In this document: piece after piece, positions 1-6,630 of the stretch
Layout of the letters: the number at the start of each line of letters is the position of its first letter
Numbering within the stretch: the stretch's first letter is position 1
NCBI GenBank assembly: GCA_021648425.1
Contig: JAKISV010000071.1
Location: 1 to 12,707, forward strand
Length of the DNA stretch: 12,707 bases
From: Rhizobiaceae bacterium
Lineage (GTDB): Bacteria; Pseudomonadota; Alphaproteobacteria; Rhizobiales; Rhizobiaceae
Reading direction: 5' to 3'
Translations under genes and position numbers: made by a program
Notes under the pieces: generated by a model
The model's input: the letters and a program-made list of their open reading frames with translations, nothing else
Told to the model about the DNA's origin: nothing
The model's database searches: none

Positions 1-881
1 TGTTGTTTGTCGGGCCACCGGGGCTGGGCAAAACAACACTGGCGCAGATTATGGCAAAAGAACTTGGGGTAAATTTTCGCTCTACTTCCGGGCCGGTGAT
101 TGCCAAGGCGGGGGATCTGGCGGCGCTGCTTACCAATCTTGAAGATCGCGATGTGTTGTTTATAGACGAAATTCACAGGCTCAATCCGGCGATCGAGGAA
201 ATTCTATATCCGGCAATGGAGGATTTTCAGCTTGATCTGATTATCGGTGAGGGACCAGCGGCACGTTCGGTAAAGATTGAACTGGCGAAATTTACCCTGG
301 TGGCGGCGACAACACGTATCGGGCTTTTGACAACGCCGCTACGTGACCGGTTTGGCATTCCGGTGCGGCTTAATTTTTATGAAGTTCACGAGCTGGAATA
401 TATTGTAAAACGTGCAGCGCGCATCATGGGCCATGCAATCAGTGATGATGGTGCGCTGGAAATTGCCAGACGCGCACGCGGAACGCCACGCATTGCCGGG
501 CGGCTGTTGAGGCGGGTGGGTGATTTTGCTCTGGTCAATAACAGCGCAACCATTGATGCAAAAATTGCGGATGCTTCACTTACCCAGTTAGAGGTAGATT
601 CAATGGGGCTCGACCAGCTGGATACGCGTTATCTCAACCAGATTGGCCGCAATTTTGGCGGCGGACCTGTGGGGATCGAAACGATTGCGGCGGCATTGTC
701 TGAACCGCGCGATGCAATCGAGGATATTATTGAACCCTATCTTATTCAGCAGGGCTTTATTCAACGCACACCGCGCGGACGGGTACTGACGGCAAATGCG
801 TGGAAGCATCTGGGGCTTGCCGTGCCGCGTGATCTGGAGGCAAAACAGGCAAGTTTGTTTGAGGACGGGGAGCAGGATTGA
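1..881 (+). CDS. ruvB: Holliday junction branch migration ATPase RuvB (5' truncated by window edge)
   Basis: RuvB is the hexameric AAA+ motor that, with RuvA, drives branch migration of Holliday junctions in recombinational repair; RuvC then cuts them. The visible 292 residues begin right at the Walker A motif (GPPGLGKT, visible residues 4-11), so roughly 60 N-terminal residues lie outside the window compared with the usual ~340-350. Also seen: Walker B with the DEIH box (FIDEIH, residues 53-58), sensor 1 (AATTR), the arginine-finger segment (LRDRFG), sensor 2 (RGTPRIAGRLLRR), and the C-terminal winged-helix domain that binds DNA (FIQRTPRGRVLT). The reading frame is open to the left edge; the codon at base 3 is an internal Leu, not a start. 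The stop TGA overlaps the next gene's TTG by four bases. ruvC and ruvA would be expected just upstream. Identification is certain from the motifs. Confidence 0.98.
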   Translation, partial: LFVGPPGLGKTTLAQIMAKELGVNFRSTSGPVIAKAGDLAALLTNLEDRDVLFIDEIHRLNPAIEEILYPAMEDFQLDLIIGEGPAARSVKIELAKFTLVAATTRIGLLTTPLRDRFGIPVRLNFYEVHELEYIVKRAARIMGHAISDDGALEIARRARGTPRIAGRLLRRVGDFALVNNSATIDAKIADASLTQLEVDSMGLDQLDTRYLNQIGRNFGGGPVGIETIAAALSEPRDAIEDIIEPYLIQQGFIQRTPRGRVLTANAWKHLGLAVPRDLEAKQASLFEDGEQD

Positions 882-1618
882 GCCCGTTTGAACTTTCCGA
901 AATCCAATATCTGTATATTGGCCTGGCGGCGCTGCTTGTAGGCTTTACCAAAACCTCAGTTGGTGGTGTTGGAATTTTGGCAGTGCTGCTGATGGCGCTG
1001 GCCATTCCGGGCAAGGGTTCGCCCGGTGTGTTGTTGCCGATGCTGGTAGTGGCCGATATTTTCGCGGTTGTTTTTTATCGCCGCGAATGTCAGTGGGGGG
1101 TGTTAGTTAAGCTGGTTCCACTCACTTTGGTCGGCATTATTATCGGCTATTTCCTGCTTGATATTATTCCCGCACAGGTGTTTGAGAGAATAATCGGTGT
1201 GATAATCCTGATCATGCTGGTGCTTGAATTCATTGTTTCCAAAACGGGCAAGAAAAAATTTGACGGGTGGCCGATAACAGTTCTGGTTGGAATTTTTGCA
1301 GGCATAGCAACAATGATTGCCAATGCGGCGGGGCCGATATTCGGGATTTATCTGTTGCAGATGGGGCTGGCAAAGAAGGAATTTGTTGGAACGCGCAGTT
1401 GGTTTTTTCTGCTGCTGAATGTTTTCAAGCTACCATTTTCAGCAAATCTGGGGCTGATTACAGTCGAGACATTGAAGCTTGATTTAATGTTTTTACCGGC
1501 AATCGTAATAGGGGCGATAATTGGCTACTGGGTTTTGGGGTTAATCAATGTTTCGATGTTTAAATGGTTGATCAGAGCCGCATCGCTTGTCGCTTGTATT
1601 CGCCTGATCCTGTTCTAA
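878..1618 (+). CDS. TSUP (TauE/SafE) family membrane transporter
   Basis: A 246-residue polytopic inner-membrane protein of the TSUP family (TauE/SafE), whose characterised members export sulfite, sulfoacetate or related organosulfur anions; the substrate here cannot be told. The family's internal duplication is visible: a first glycine-rich repeat GFTKTSVGGVGI (residues 22-33) and a second, TMIANAAGPIFGIYLL (145-160), each followed by further hydrophobic helices, about eight membrane segments in all. The length is typical. The start is TTG at 878, overlapping the ruvB stop as TTGA, with a GGGGAG ribosome binding site at 867-872; no in-frame ATG occurs before the first repeat. The overlap implies translational coupling to ruvB, although no functional link to recombination is known. 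Its stop overlaps the stop of the convergent caspase-like gene. It could be annotated simply as a DUF81 permease. Family assignment is solid; substrate unknown. Confidence 0.9.
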   Translation: MSPFELSEIQYLYIGLAALLVGFTKTSVGGVGILAVLLMALAIPGKGSPGVLLPMLVVADIFAVVFYRRECQWGVLVKLVPLTLVGIIIGYFLLDIIPAQVFERIIGVIILIMLVLEFIVSKTGKKKFDGWPITVLVGIFAGIATMIANAAGPIFGIYLLQMGLAKKEFVGTRSWFFLLLNVFKLPFSANLGLITVETLKLDLMFLPAIVIGAIIGYWVLGLINVSMFKWLIRAASLVACIRLILF

Positions 1619-3489
1619 TTTCCCACATCCAGATCCAGGCTCCATTTGCGCACGCCCTTGTGCTTGAGGATATCCTTCATTTGCTTCAACCGTCCGCTAA
1701 CCGAGTTCATTAATTCCGCATATTGCTGAGGAGGGGTGGGGGCGTTGGTTGAGTAATCGGAGATTTCAAGAAAATTAGCGAGATAGATATCAAACGCTTT
1801 TTGCAGGGTTTTTTTGTTCAGTTTGGCATCGCGCTGGAATTCAAGCATGAACCGGGTGAGATAATAGTCTTCGCGGATACCATACCACTCCCAGGATCTG
1901 CCATTTTTGAGTGCGATATAATCAATTTCCTGGGCTTTGATTTCATCCATTCCGTTTAAAAGAATAGCAGCCAGACTGCTGTAGGCCTTAATGAATTTTT
2001 CGAACTGGGGGTAAAGTTCGCGATGTATTTTGCGCGCGCCCTGGCCACTGTCATATTGAAAGAGTTCATTATTATAATATTTATCGGCATTTTGTACGAT
2101 CGGGTGCAGGGTGATGAATGCACTAATCAGCTTAGCGGTGGCGTTATCGAACTTGTCAAAAGCGGGTTTGCGCAAAGGGAGGTTATAAAACTTATCCATC
2201 CATGTGGATGGTTTTGCATTTGCCTGTTCCATTTGCTGGGCAGTCTTTTCATCAATTTTTGCCATAATTTTGAATTGCTCCCAATCAAGATAGTACAATC
2301 CATAAAGGCCATAGGAGATATATCGCTCTTTGCCGGTTGGGCCTTTTTCCAGATTTTTGCAGCACCAGCTTTTGTAGCGGTCATAGGAAAGTATGGCGCG
2401 AAGGATATTTGAGTCTTTCATCAGTTCAAGGATGGTATTGAATTTTGCAAACCGCTGTTCAAGCTCTTCATCGGTATATTCAAATTTCTGCGCAAGAGGT
2501 TTGATGCGTTTGGTTACATCATCGGGGCGGGGCAACTGAGCGAGGGCGATTTCGCGGTTTTTTCCTTTGGGAAACATTTGCAGATAGGTTTGAAACAGCT
2601 GCGGGTCGTTTTTATCGCGGATCTGGTTCCAGAAGTTTTCTTCCTTAACCACCGATGCAGGACGCTCAAGGGCAGGCGTATCTGACAGCAATGTGCCTCT
2701 TTCCTTTTTAACCAGATAGACCTCATCAATCAGGGAGGTTGATTCCCAGGTGGTTTGGGCCTTGTCGGTATCGAAATATACTTTGCGGCGAACTTTTTTG
2801 AACATTGCTTCCAATGTCAGATCAGGTTCGGTGATAAATTCGGCAAGTGCGGCGGAATAGGGGCTGTATTTGCCCTCTCCGTCAAGGGCAACATCGCCTG
2901 GTGCTGTTGAATAGGCGATGAATGAACCCGAGGGTGAATCCATGCGCGCAAGGCCCTGGCCAACGGCGCGTGATACGGCCGGGAAAGGGTTGTTTCGGCA
3001 GGCATCGAGGACGACAATGTTGGTTTTTGCACCAGATAACTCGATGATTTTCAACACTACAGAAGCGTTGATACCCTGCAAAATGATGTCGGTGTTTGAT
3101 TTAAGGTCGGCATCCACAGGAACCATGTAGTTGATGCCGTTAAACTGGATGCCGTGGCCGGCATAATAAAACAGCACGATGGCATCTTCACCGGCCTCTT
3201 TGATTTTTTGGGCAAATTCATTGATGAGTTGTTGGATTTCCACGCGATTGACGTCCTTTTTCATCAGCACATCAAAACCGATATCGCGTAATTTTCCGCC
3301 AATCAGCTCTGCGTCATTGGCGGGGTTTTTCAGGGAAGCGGTGAATTCGTAGTCAGAGTTACCGATAACCAGGGCCAGGCGATTGGCTGAAAATGCATTG
3401 GCGTAAATTCCGGTCGCTAAAAACAGCGAAATAACAAGGGCTGAGAAGAATCTGGAAACTGATCGGTAACTGCGGGGGGTGTTTTGCAC
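1615..3489 (-). CDS. Secreted caspase-like (C14) protein with DUF3829-like C-terminal half
   Basis: A 624-residue exported protein. The N-terminus has an arginine-containing stretch then a hydrophobic core (residues ~14-30) and an ANAFSA cleavage region, a Sec signal peptide. Residues ~37-270 are a caspase-like fold: LALVIGNSDY strand, the catalytic His in FYYAGHG (H112), the catalytic Cys in LDACRNNPF (C164), then a conserved GSFIAYSTAPG loop. Residues ~283-320 carry a FW..I.D..DPQLF..YL..FP motif often found behind bacterial caspase domains. From ~340 to 600 the chain is helical and resembles DUF3829 proteins (segments KGPTGKERYISYGLY and ARKIHRELYPQFEKF); that part is from remembered family patterns. 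The GTG at 3489 is chosen because AAGGGAA (3496-3502) lies seven bases upstream and the signal peptide follows directly; an upstream TTG at 3573 would add 28 residues, bury the signal and overlap a promoter-like region. Likely a periplasmic or envelope cysteine peptidase; substrate unknown. Confidence 0.88.
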   Translation of the reverse strand: MQNTPRSYRSVSRFFSALVISLFLATGIYANAFSANRLALVIGNSDYEFTASLKNPANDAELIGGKLRDIGFDVLMKKDVNRVEIQQLINEFAQKIKEAGEDAIVLFYYAGHGIQFNGINYMVPVDADLKSNTDIILQGINASVVLKIIELSGAKTNIVVLDACRNNPFPAVSRAVGQGLARMDSPSGSFIAYSTAPGDVALDGEGKYSPYSAALAEFITEPDLTLEAMFKKVRRKVYFDTDKAQTTWESTSLIDEVYLVKKERGTLLSDTPALERPASVVKEENFWNQIRDKNDPQLFQTYLQMFPKGKNREIALAQLPRPDDVTKRIKPLAQKFEYTDEELEQRFAKFNTILELMKDSNILRAILSYDRYKSWCCKNLEKGPTGKERYISYGLYGLYYLDWEQFKIMAKIDEKTAQQMEQANAKPSTWMDKFYNLPLRKPAFDKFDNATAKLISAFITLHPIVQNADKYYNNELFQYDSGQGARKIHRELYPQFEKFIKAYSSLAAILLNGMDEIKAQEIDYIALKNGRSWEWYGIREDYYLTRFMLEFQRDAKLNKKTLQKAFDIYLANFLEISDYSTNAPTPPQQYAELMNSVSGRLKQMKDILKHKGVRKWSLDLDVGN

Positions 3490-3525
3490 TTCTTGTTCCC
3501 TTGGTTTTAAATTCCTGTTTCCCGA

Positions 3526-3566
3526 TTTATAACAAAAACTGCCGGACTTGCAGTGAAAAAATTCAC
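3526..3566 (-). promoter_or_regulatory. Predicted CRP-dependent class II promoter of the caspase-like gene
   Basis: Read on the minus strand, an extended -10 element TGT-TATAAA has its hexamer at 3531-3526, giving a start near 3519 and a 30-base leader that contains the AAGGGAA ribosome binding site. No acceptable -35 hexamer sits 17 bases upstream (ACTGCA). Instead the palindrome TGTGA-N6-TCACT is there, its dyad core at 3553-3566 centred at 3559.5, about 41 bases from the predicted start. A poor -35, an extended -10 and a CRP-type site at -41.5 is the standard arrangement of a class II activated promoter. The elements are seen; the activator and start site are inferred. Confidence 0.5.
3553..3566. 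promoter_or_regulatory. CRP-like palindromic operator, copy 1
   Basis: Perfect dyad GTGAA-N4-TTCAC (plus strand GTGAAAAAATTCAC allowing for the A-tract centre). Extended by one base each side it matches the enteric CRP consensus TGTGA-N6-TCACA at nine of ten positions. The same arms recur before pal at 8117-8130. A CRP/FNR-family regulator is the natural candidate, but which one cannot be told from this window. Confidence 0.5.
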
Positions 3567-3645
3567 ATTTCAATAATCGTTGATTTTGGCATTTATTGTT
3601 TTATGGTGCGAAAACTTCACCGCAGCAATATAAGTATCTAACATT

Positions 3646-4098
3646 ATGCTACCACTATCCAACAGGCTCATTGATGGCGGCCATGAAATGCAGGTTCGTG
3701 TTTATTATGAGGATACGGATTTTTCCGGCGTGGTTTATCATTCCAATTACCTCAAATATATGGAGCGCTCGCGCACGGAGTGGCTGCGTCACCTGGAAAT
3801 TTTTCATCAGGATCTGGCCAAAGAAGATTCAGCTTTTGCTATTCACCGTATGGCACTCAAATTTGGTCCGCCGGCAGTCATTGATGATTTACTGACAGTA
3901 CGAACAAAGCTGAACAAACTGGGCGGCGCGCGTTCATTTTTGCGCCAGGATGTTTTGCGAATATCCAATGAAGGTGAAGAAACCATGATATGCGGTGCAG
4001 ATGTGGAAGTGGCGTTTATCAATCATGGCGGGGGAGCCAAACGATTTTCTGATGAACTGCGGGCAAAGCTTGAAGGAAGCGTCAGTTCGCAGCTTTAA
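3646..4098 (+). CDS. ybgC: Tol-Pal-associated acyl-CoA thioesterase YbgC
   Basis: A 150-residue hot-dog-fold thioesterase of the 4-hydroxybenzoyl-CoA thioesterase/YbgC family, which hydrolyses acyl-CoA (or acyl-ACP) in the cytoplasm and is linked by gene order to the Tol-Pal system and to phospholipid metabolism. The family signature YYEDTDFSGVVYHSNYL is at residues 20-36, with the catalytic Asp at D25 (equivalent to D18 of the E. coli protein), followed by MERSRTEWLR. It is about 15 residues longer than the E. coli protein because of an N-terminal extension, which is common in rhizobial homologues. The ATG at 3646 has no convincing ribosome binding site; an in-frame ATG at 3688 would give 136 residues and is a possible alternative. 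It is divergent from the caspase-like gene and opens the plus-strand envelope block, with 198 bases before tolQ. Confidence 0.95.
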   Translation: MLPLSNRLIDGGHEMQVRVYYEDTDFSGVVYHSNYLKYMERSRTEWLRHLEIFHQDLAKEDSAFAIHRMALKFGPPAVIDDLLTVRTKLNKLGGARSFLRQDVLRISNEGEETMICGADVEVAFINHGGGAKRFSDELRAKLEGSVSSQL

Positions 4099-4123
4099 CG
4101 CCGCCGCATTTCCTAACACTTCT

Positions 4124-4171
4124 TTAACCATAAAAATGTCTTAATGGCCTTTGAATAATCTGATTGGTTAA
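4124..4171. promoter_or_regulatory. Candidate CtrA half-sites upstream of tolQ
   Basis: The gap between ybgC and tolQ (4099-4296) holds TTAACCAT at 4124-4131 on the plus strand and TTAACCAA at 4171-4164 on the minus strand. TTAACCAT is the compact binding motif reported for the cell-cycle regulator CtrA in Caulobacter and Brucella relatives. The 9-mer TTAATGGCC also appears twice (4141-4149, 4168-4176). No clear -35/-10 pair was recognised in the gap. Control of a division-linked operon by CtrA would make sense, but these are short motifs in AT-rich DNA and the call is tentative. Confidence 0.3.
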
Positions 4172-4296
4172 TGGCCATTGTTTGGTCAATGTTTATGGGA
4201 ATCAAGACACAGATGGTTTTAGTATTTGTGGATTGATAGTGGGCCCGCGTTAAACGATTTTCGTGTAAAATTTGCTATTTGAAAAGGTTCTCACCC

Positions 4297-5103
4297 ATGA
4301 ATGGGATAATCAGAAACCGACTGGCCGGGACTATTGGCCTGAGTGTTTTTATTGTTGTTAGCGCTGGAGCTGGTGTTGTTTTGGCTCAGGGCGTCGAGAG
4401 TTCCGGGCTGGAAGCGGCCGGGGGCGATGTCTCGCTGCTCAGTTTGTTTTTGCAGGCTGGCCTGATTGTTAAATCAGTGATGATTGGTTTGCTGATCGCT
4501 TCAGTATGGAGTTGGGCAATCATTTTTGACAAATGGTTTTTATATACCCGCACCAAGCGGCAGTTAAACCGGTTTGAAAAAGTTTTCTGGTCAGGACAAT
4601 CGCTGGAAGAACTCTATCAGACAGTTTCTGAAAAATCGCCAACGGGAATGGCCTCCTTGTTTGTTGCTGCGATGCGCGAATGGAAACGCTCTTTTGAACG
4701 CGGCGCAAATTCACAAATCGGATTGCAGACACGTATTGAAAAAGTGCTGGATGTTTCACTGGCACGCGAAGCGGAAAGGCTTGAGCGCCGACTGATATTT
4801 TTGGCAACAGTTGGTTCAGCCGCACCGTTTGTGGGATTGTTTGGTACAGTGATTGGTATCATGACTTCTTTTCAGGCAATAGCCGGGTCAAAATCCACCA
4901 GTCTTGCCGTTGTGGCTCCGGGCATTGCCGAAGCACTGATGGCAACGGCGCTGGGACTGCTTGCCGCTATTCCGGCGACAATTTTCTATAACAAACTTTC
5001 TTCTGACGTTTCAAAGATCACGTTGCGGCTGGAAAGTTTTGCTGATGAGTTTTCTGCCATACTTTCGCGACAGATTGATGAGAGAAACAAACCTCGGGCG
5101 TAG
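4297..5103 (+). CDS. tolQ: Tol-Pal motor subunit TolQ
   Basis: TolQ forms, with TolR, the inner-membrane proton channel that energises TolA (MotA/ExbB family). The ATG at 4297 has AAAAGG at 4282-4287 nine bases upstream, giving 268 residues. Family landmarks: the first core membrane segment around residues 60-80 (VMIGLLIASVWSWAIIFDKW), the FWSGQSLEELY segment typical of alphaproteobacterial TolQ, then the paired helices at ~167-190 (ending GLFGTVIGIM) and ~212-233 (MATALGLLAAIPATIFYN) that line the channel. E. coli TolQ is ~230 residues; the surplus here is an N-terminal piece with a basic start, hydrophobic run (~12-30) and VLA-Q, which looks like a cleavable signal peptide or an extra membrane helix. 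First gene of tolQRAB; 37 bases separate it from tolR. Confidence 0.96.
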   Translation: MNGIIRNRLAGTIGLSVFIVVSAGAGVVLAQGVESSGLEAAGGDVSLLSLFLQAGLIVKSVMIGLLIASVWSWAIIFDKWFLYTRTKRQLNRFEKVFWSGQSLEELYQTVSEKSPTGMASLFVAAMREWKRSFERGANSQIGLQTRIEKVLDVSLAREAERLERRLIFLATVGSAAPFVGLFGTVIGIMTSFQAIAGSKSTSLAVVAPGIAEALMATALGLLAAIPATIFYNKLSSDVSKITLRLESFADEFSAILSRQIDERNKPRA

Positions 5104-5140
5104 TTTTTAAGCAGTGCCAAAATGAACAGGATAAATTGAT

Positions 5141-5587
5141 ATGGGTATGGCAACGGGAATGTCCGGGTCGCATGGCTCCAAACGTCGGCGCTCAAAGCGA
5201 CATGCGCCGATAAGCGAAATTAACGTGACACCTTTTGTTGACGTGATGTTAGTCTTGTTGATTATCTTCATGGTGGCCGCACCGCTATTAACCGTTGGGG
5301 TGCCAATCGATTTACCTGACACTCAGGCCAAAGCACTGAATGCTGAAACTCAGCCGATTACAATTTCGATCAATACTGAAGGACAGGTATTCCTCCAGGA
5401 GACTGAAATTTCCGCAGATGAAGTGGTGGCAAAACTCTCGGCAATAGCCAAAAACGGCTATGAGGAACGCATTTACGTGCGTGGTGACCGCGATGCCGAT
5501 TATGGTACGGTAATGAAAGTCATGGCCAGGATTTCTGCGGCCGGATACAAAAAAATCGGCCTGGTTACCCTGCAGGAACAAGAATAG
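5141..5587 (+). CDS. tolR: Tol-Pal motor subunit TolR
   Basis: TolR (ExbD family, 148 residues) is a single-span inner-membrane protein whose transmembrane Asp relays protons in the TolQ-TolR motor; its periplasmic domain binds peptidoglycan. A basic cytoplasmic N-terminus (KRRRSKRH) precedes the membrane segment VTPFVDVMLVLLIIFMVAAP, in which D34 is the equivalent of the essential D23 of E. coli. The periplasmic part ends with YGTVMKVMARISAAGYKKIGLVT, the conserved ExbD/TolR tail. The ATG at 5141 follows AGGA (5128-5131) by nine bases; in-frame ATGs at codons 3 and 7 make the exact start uncertain by a few residues. Only five bases separate its stop from tolA. Confidence 0.97.
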   Translation: MGMATGMSGSHGSKRRRSKRHAPISEINVTPFVDVMLVLLIIFMVAAPLLTVGVPIDLPDTQAKALNAETQPITISINTEGQVFLQETEISADEVVAKLSAIAKNGYEERIYVRGDRDADYGTVMKVMARISAAGYKKIGLVTLQEQE

Positions 5588-5592
5588 CCGTA

Positions 5593-6600
5593 ATGAAACT
5601 TGGTGCAACCATATCCAGTACAGCCCATGTGGCGATATTGCTCTGGGGAGCTTACTCCTATCAGGGGGTAAAGAAGTTTGAGATTGCGGATGTGGAGGCA
5701 ATCCCGGTTGAATTTATACCCATTGAGTCTGTAACCCGCTCAATTGAAGGTGATACCAAGGCAACCAAAGCCGAGACACCTGCGCCCAAACCGACAAAAA
5801 AACCGCCAACGCCCGAACCGGCAGAAAATATTGGCGATAGCGAAGTCGATGTGAAATCTACCACTGAAGCTCCGCCAAAGCCTGTGCCGGTTGAAGCCAG
5901 TGCGCCACCGCCCGAAGCGGAAAAACCTGAACCTACACCGGTGCCGACCAACGAAGTGGCTTCGCTAAGTGAACCTCCTGCACCAGTGCCGGAAGAAAAA
6001 ATCGATCCAGAACCTGCAAAAGCAGAAGATGCTGAACAGTTTGCAGCTTTGCCTGATAGTGTGCCGCTACCCGTGTCGCGTCCAAAACCGCCTCAACCCA
6101 AAACGGCTAAAACACAAAAACGCAAAAAACCGGATGAGGTTAAGCCACAGAAATCGAAAACTGCCAGTAAAAACAAGAATAAATCGAGCGATGACAAGAT
6201 TGCAGCATTGCTTAACAAGCAGGACCCCGCTGCCAGCGGCAAAAAACGTTCAAGCAAACAGGCTTCACTGGGAGCCAGAAAATCCAATAACGCCAGCAGG
6301 CTTTCCCGCAGCGAAATGGATGCGTTACGTGGCGCGATAGAACAATGCTGGAATGTGCCGATCGGGTTATCTGATGCTGAAGATATGCGGGTGACAATTA
6401 CGATGAACCTGGCAAAAGACGGCACTATTGATGGCCGCGTGAATGTTAAAGCCAGTGGTGGCGAAAGCCGGGCGCGAAGAGCCTTTTCAGAAAGTGCACG
6501 CCGTGCCGTGCTAAAATGCGCGCCTTACAATCTCCCCAATGAAAAGTATGATACCTGGTCGCAGGTGATTGTTAATTTTGACCCCAGCCAAATGTTCTAG
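5593..6600 (+). CDS. tolA: Tol-Pal linker protein TolA
   Basis: TolA (335 residues) is anchored in the inner membrane and spans the periplasm to contact TolB/Pal, transmitting force from TolQR. One N-terminal membrane helix (residues ~5-22) carries the SxxxH-type motif (SSTAH) used to engage the motor. Residues ~55-200 are a Pro/Glu/Lys/Ala-rich disordered linker in place of the long alpha-helical domain II of E. coli TolA, as is usual in alphaproteobacteria. Residues ~240-335 form the compact TolA/TonB C-terminal domain (CWNVPIG, then VTITMNLAKDG) with two cysteines, C252 and C309, likely disulfide-bonded in the periplasm. There is no close ribosome binding site (AGGA is 15 bases upstream), so translation is probably coupled to tolR. 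The linker makes BLAST-style matches low; context and the C-terminal domain settle the identity. Confidence 0.94.
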   Translation: MKLGATISSTAHVAILLWGAYSYQGVKKFEIADVEAIPVEFIPIESVTRSIEGDTKATKAETPAPKPTKKPPTPEPAENIGDSEVDVKSTTEAPPKPVPVEASAPPPEAEKPEPTPVPTNEVASLSEPPAPVPEEKIDPEPAKAEDAEQFAALPDSVPLPVSRPKPPQPKTAKTQKRKKPDEVKPQKSKTASKNKNKSSDDKIAALLNKQDPAASGKKRSSKQASLGARKSNNASRLSRSEMDALRGAIEQCWNVPIGLSDAEDMRVTITMNLAKDGTIDGRVNVKASGGESRARRAFSESARRAVLKCAPYNLPNEKYDTWSQVIVNFDPSQMF

Positions 6601-6630
6601 TAACGTTTTATTTTTTGTGAGTGTCCCCCA

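Noticed and set aside
2023..2412. 129-codon open frame on the plus strand inside the caspase-like gene
   Set aside because: It is antisense to the DUF3829-like region, whose protein motifs make sense on the minus strand; no start signal.
1615..3489. Caspase-like gene as an anti-phage or CRISPR-linked death effector
   Set aside because: It has a Sec signal peptide, and no gasdermin, nucleotide-sensing, CRISPR or other defence partner is nearby; an envelope role fits better.
3490..3573. TTG at 3573 as start of the caspase-like gene
   Set aside because: It would add 28 Cys- and Lys-rich residues before the signal peptide, lacks a binding site, and places the predicted promoter inside the gene.
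5750..6200. Pro/Lys/Glu-rich region of tolA as a tandem repeat or inserted element
   Set aside because: No periodic unit is visible; it is the usual low-complexity linker of alphaproteobacterial TolA.
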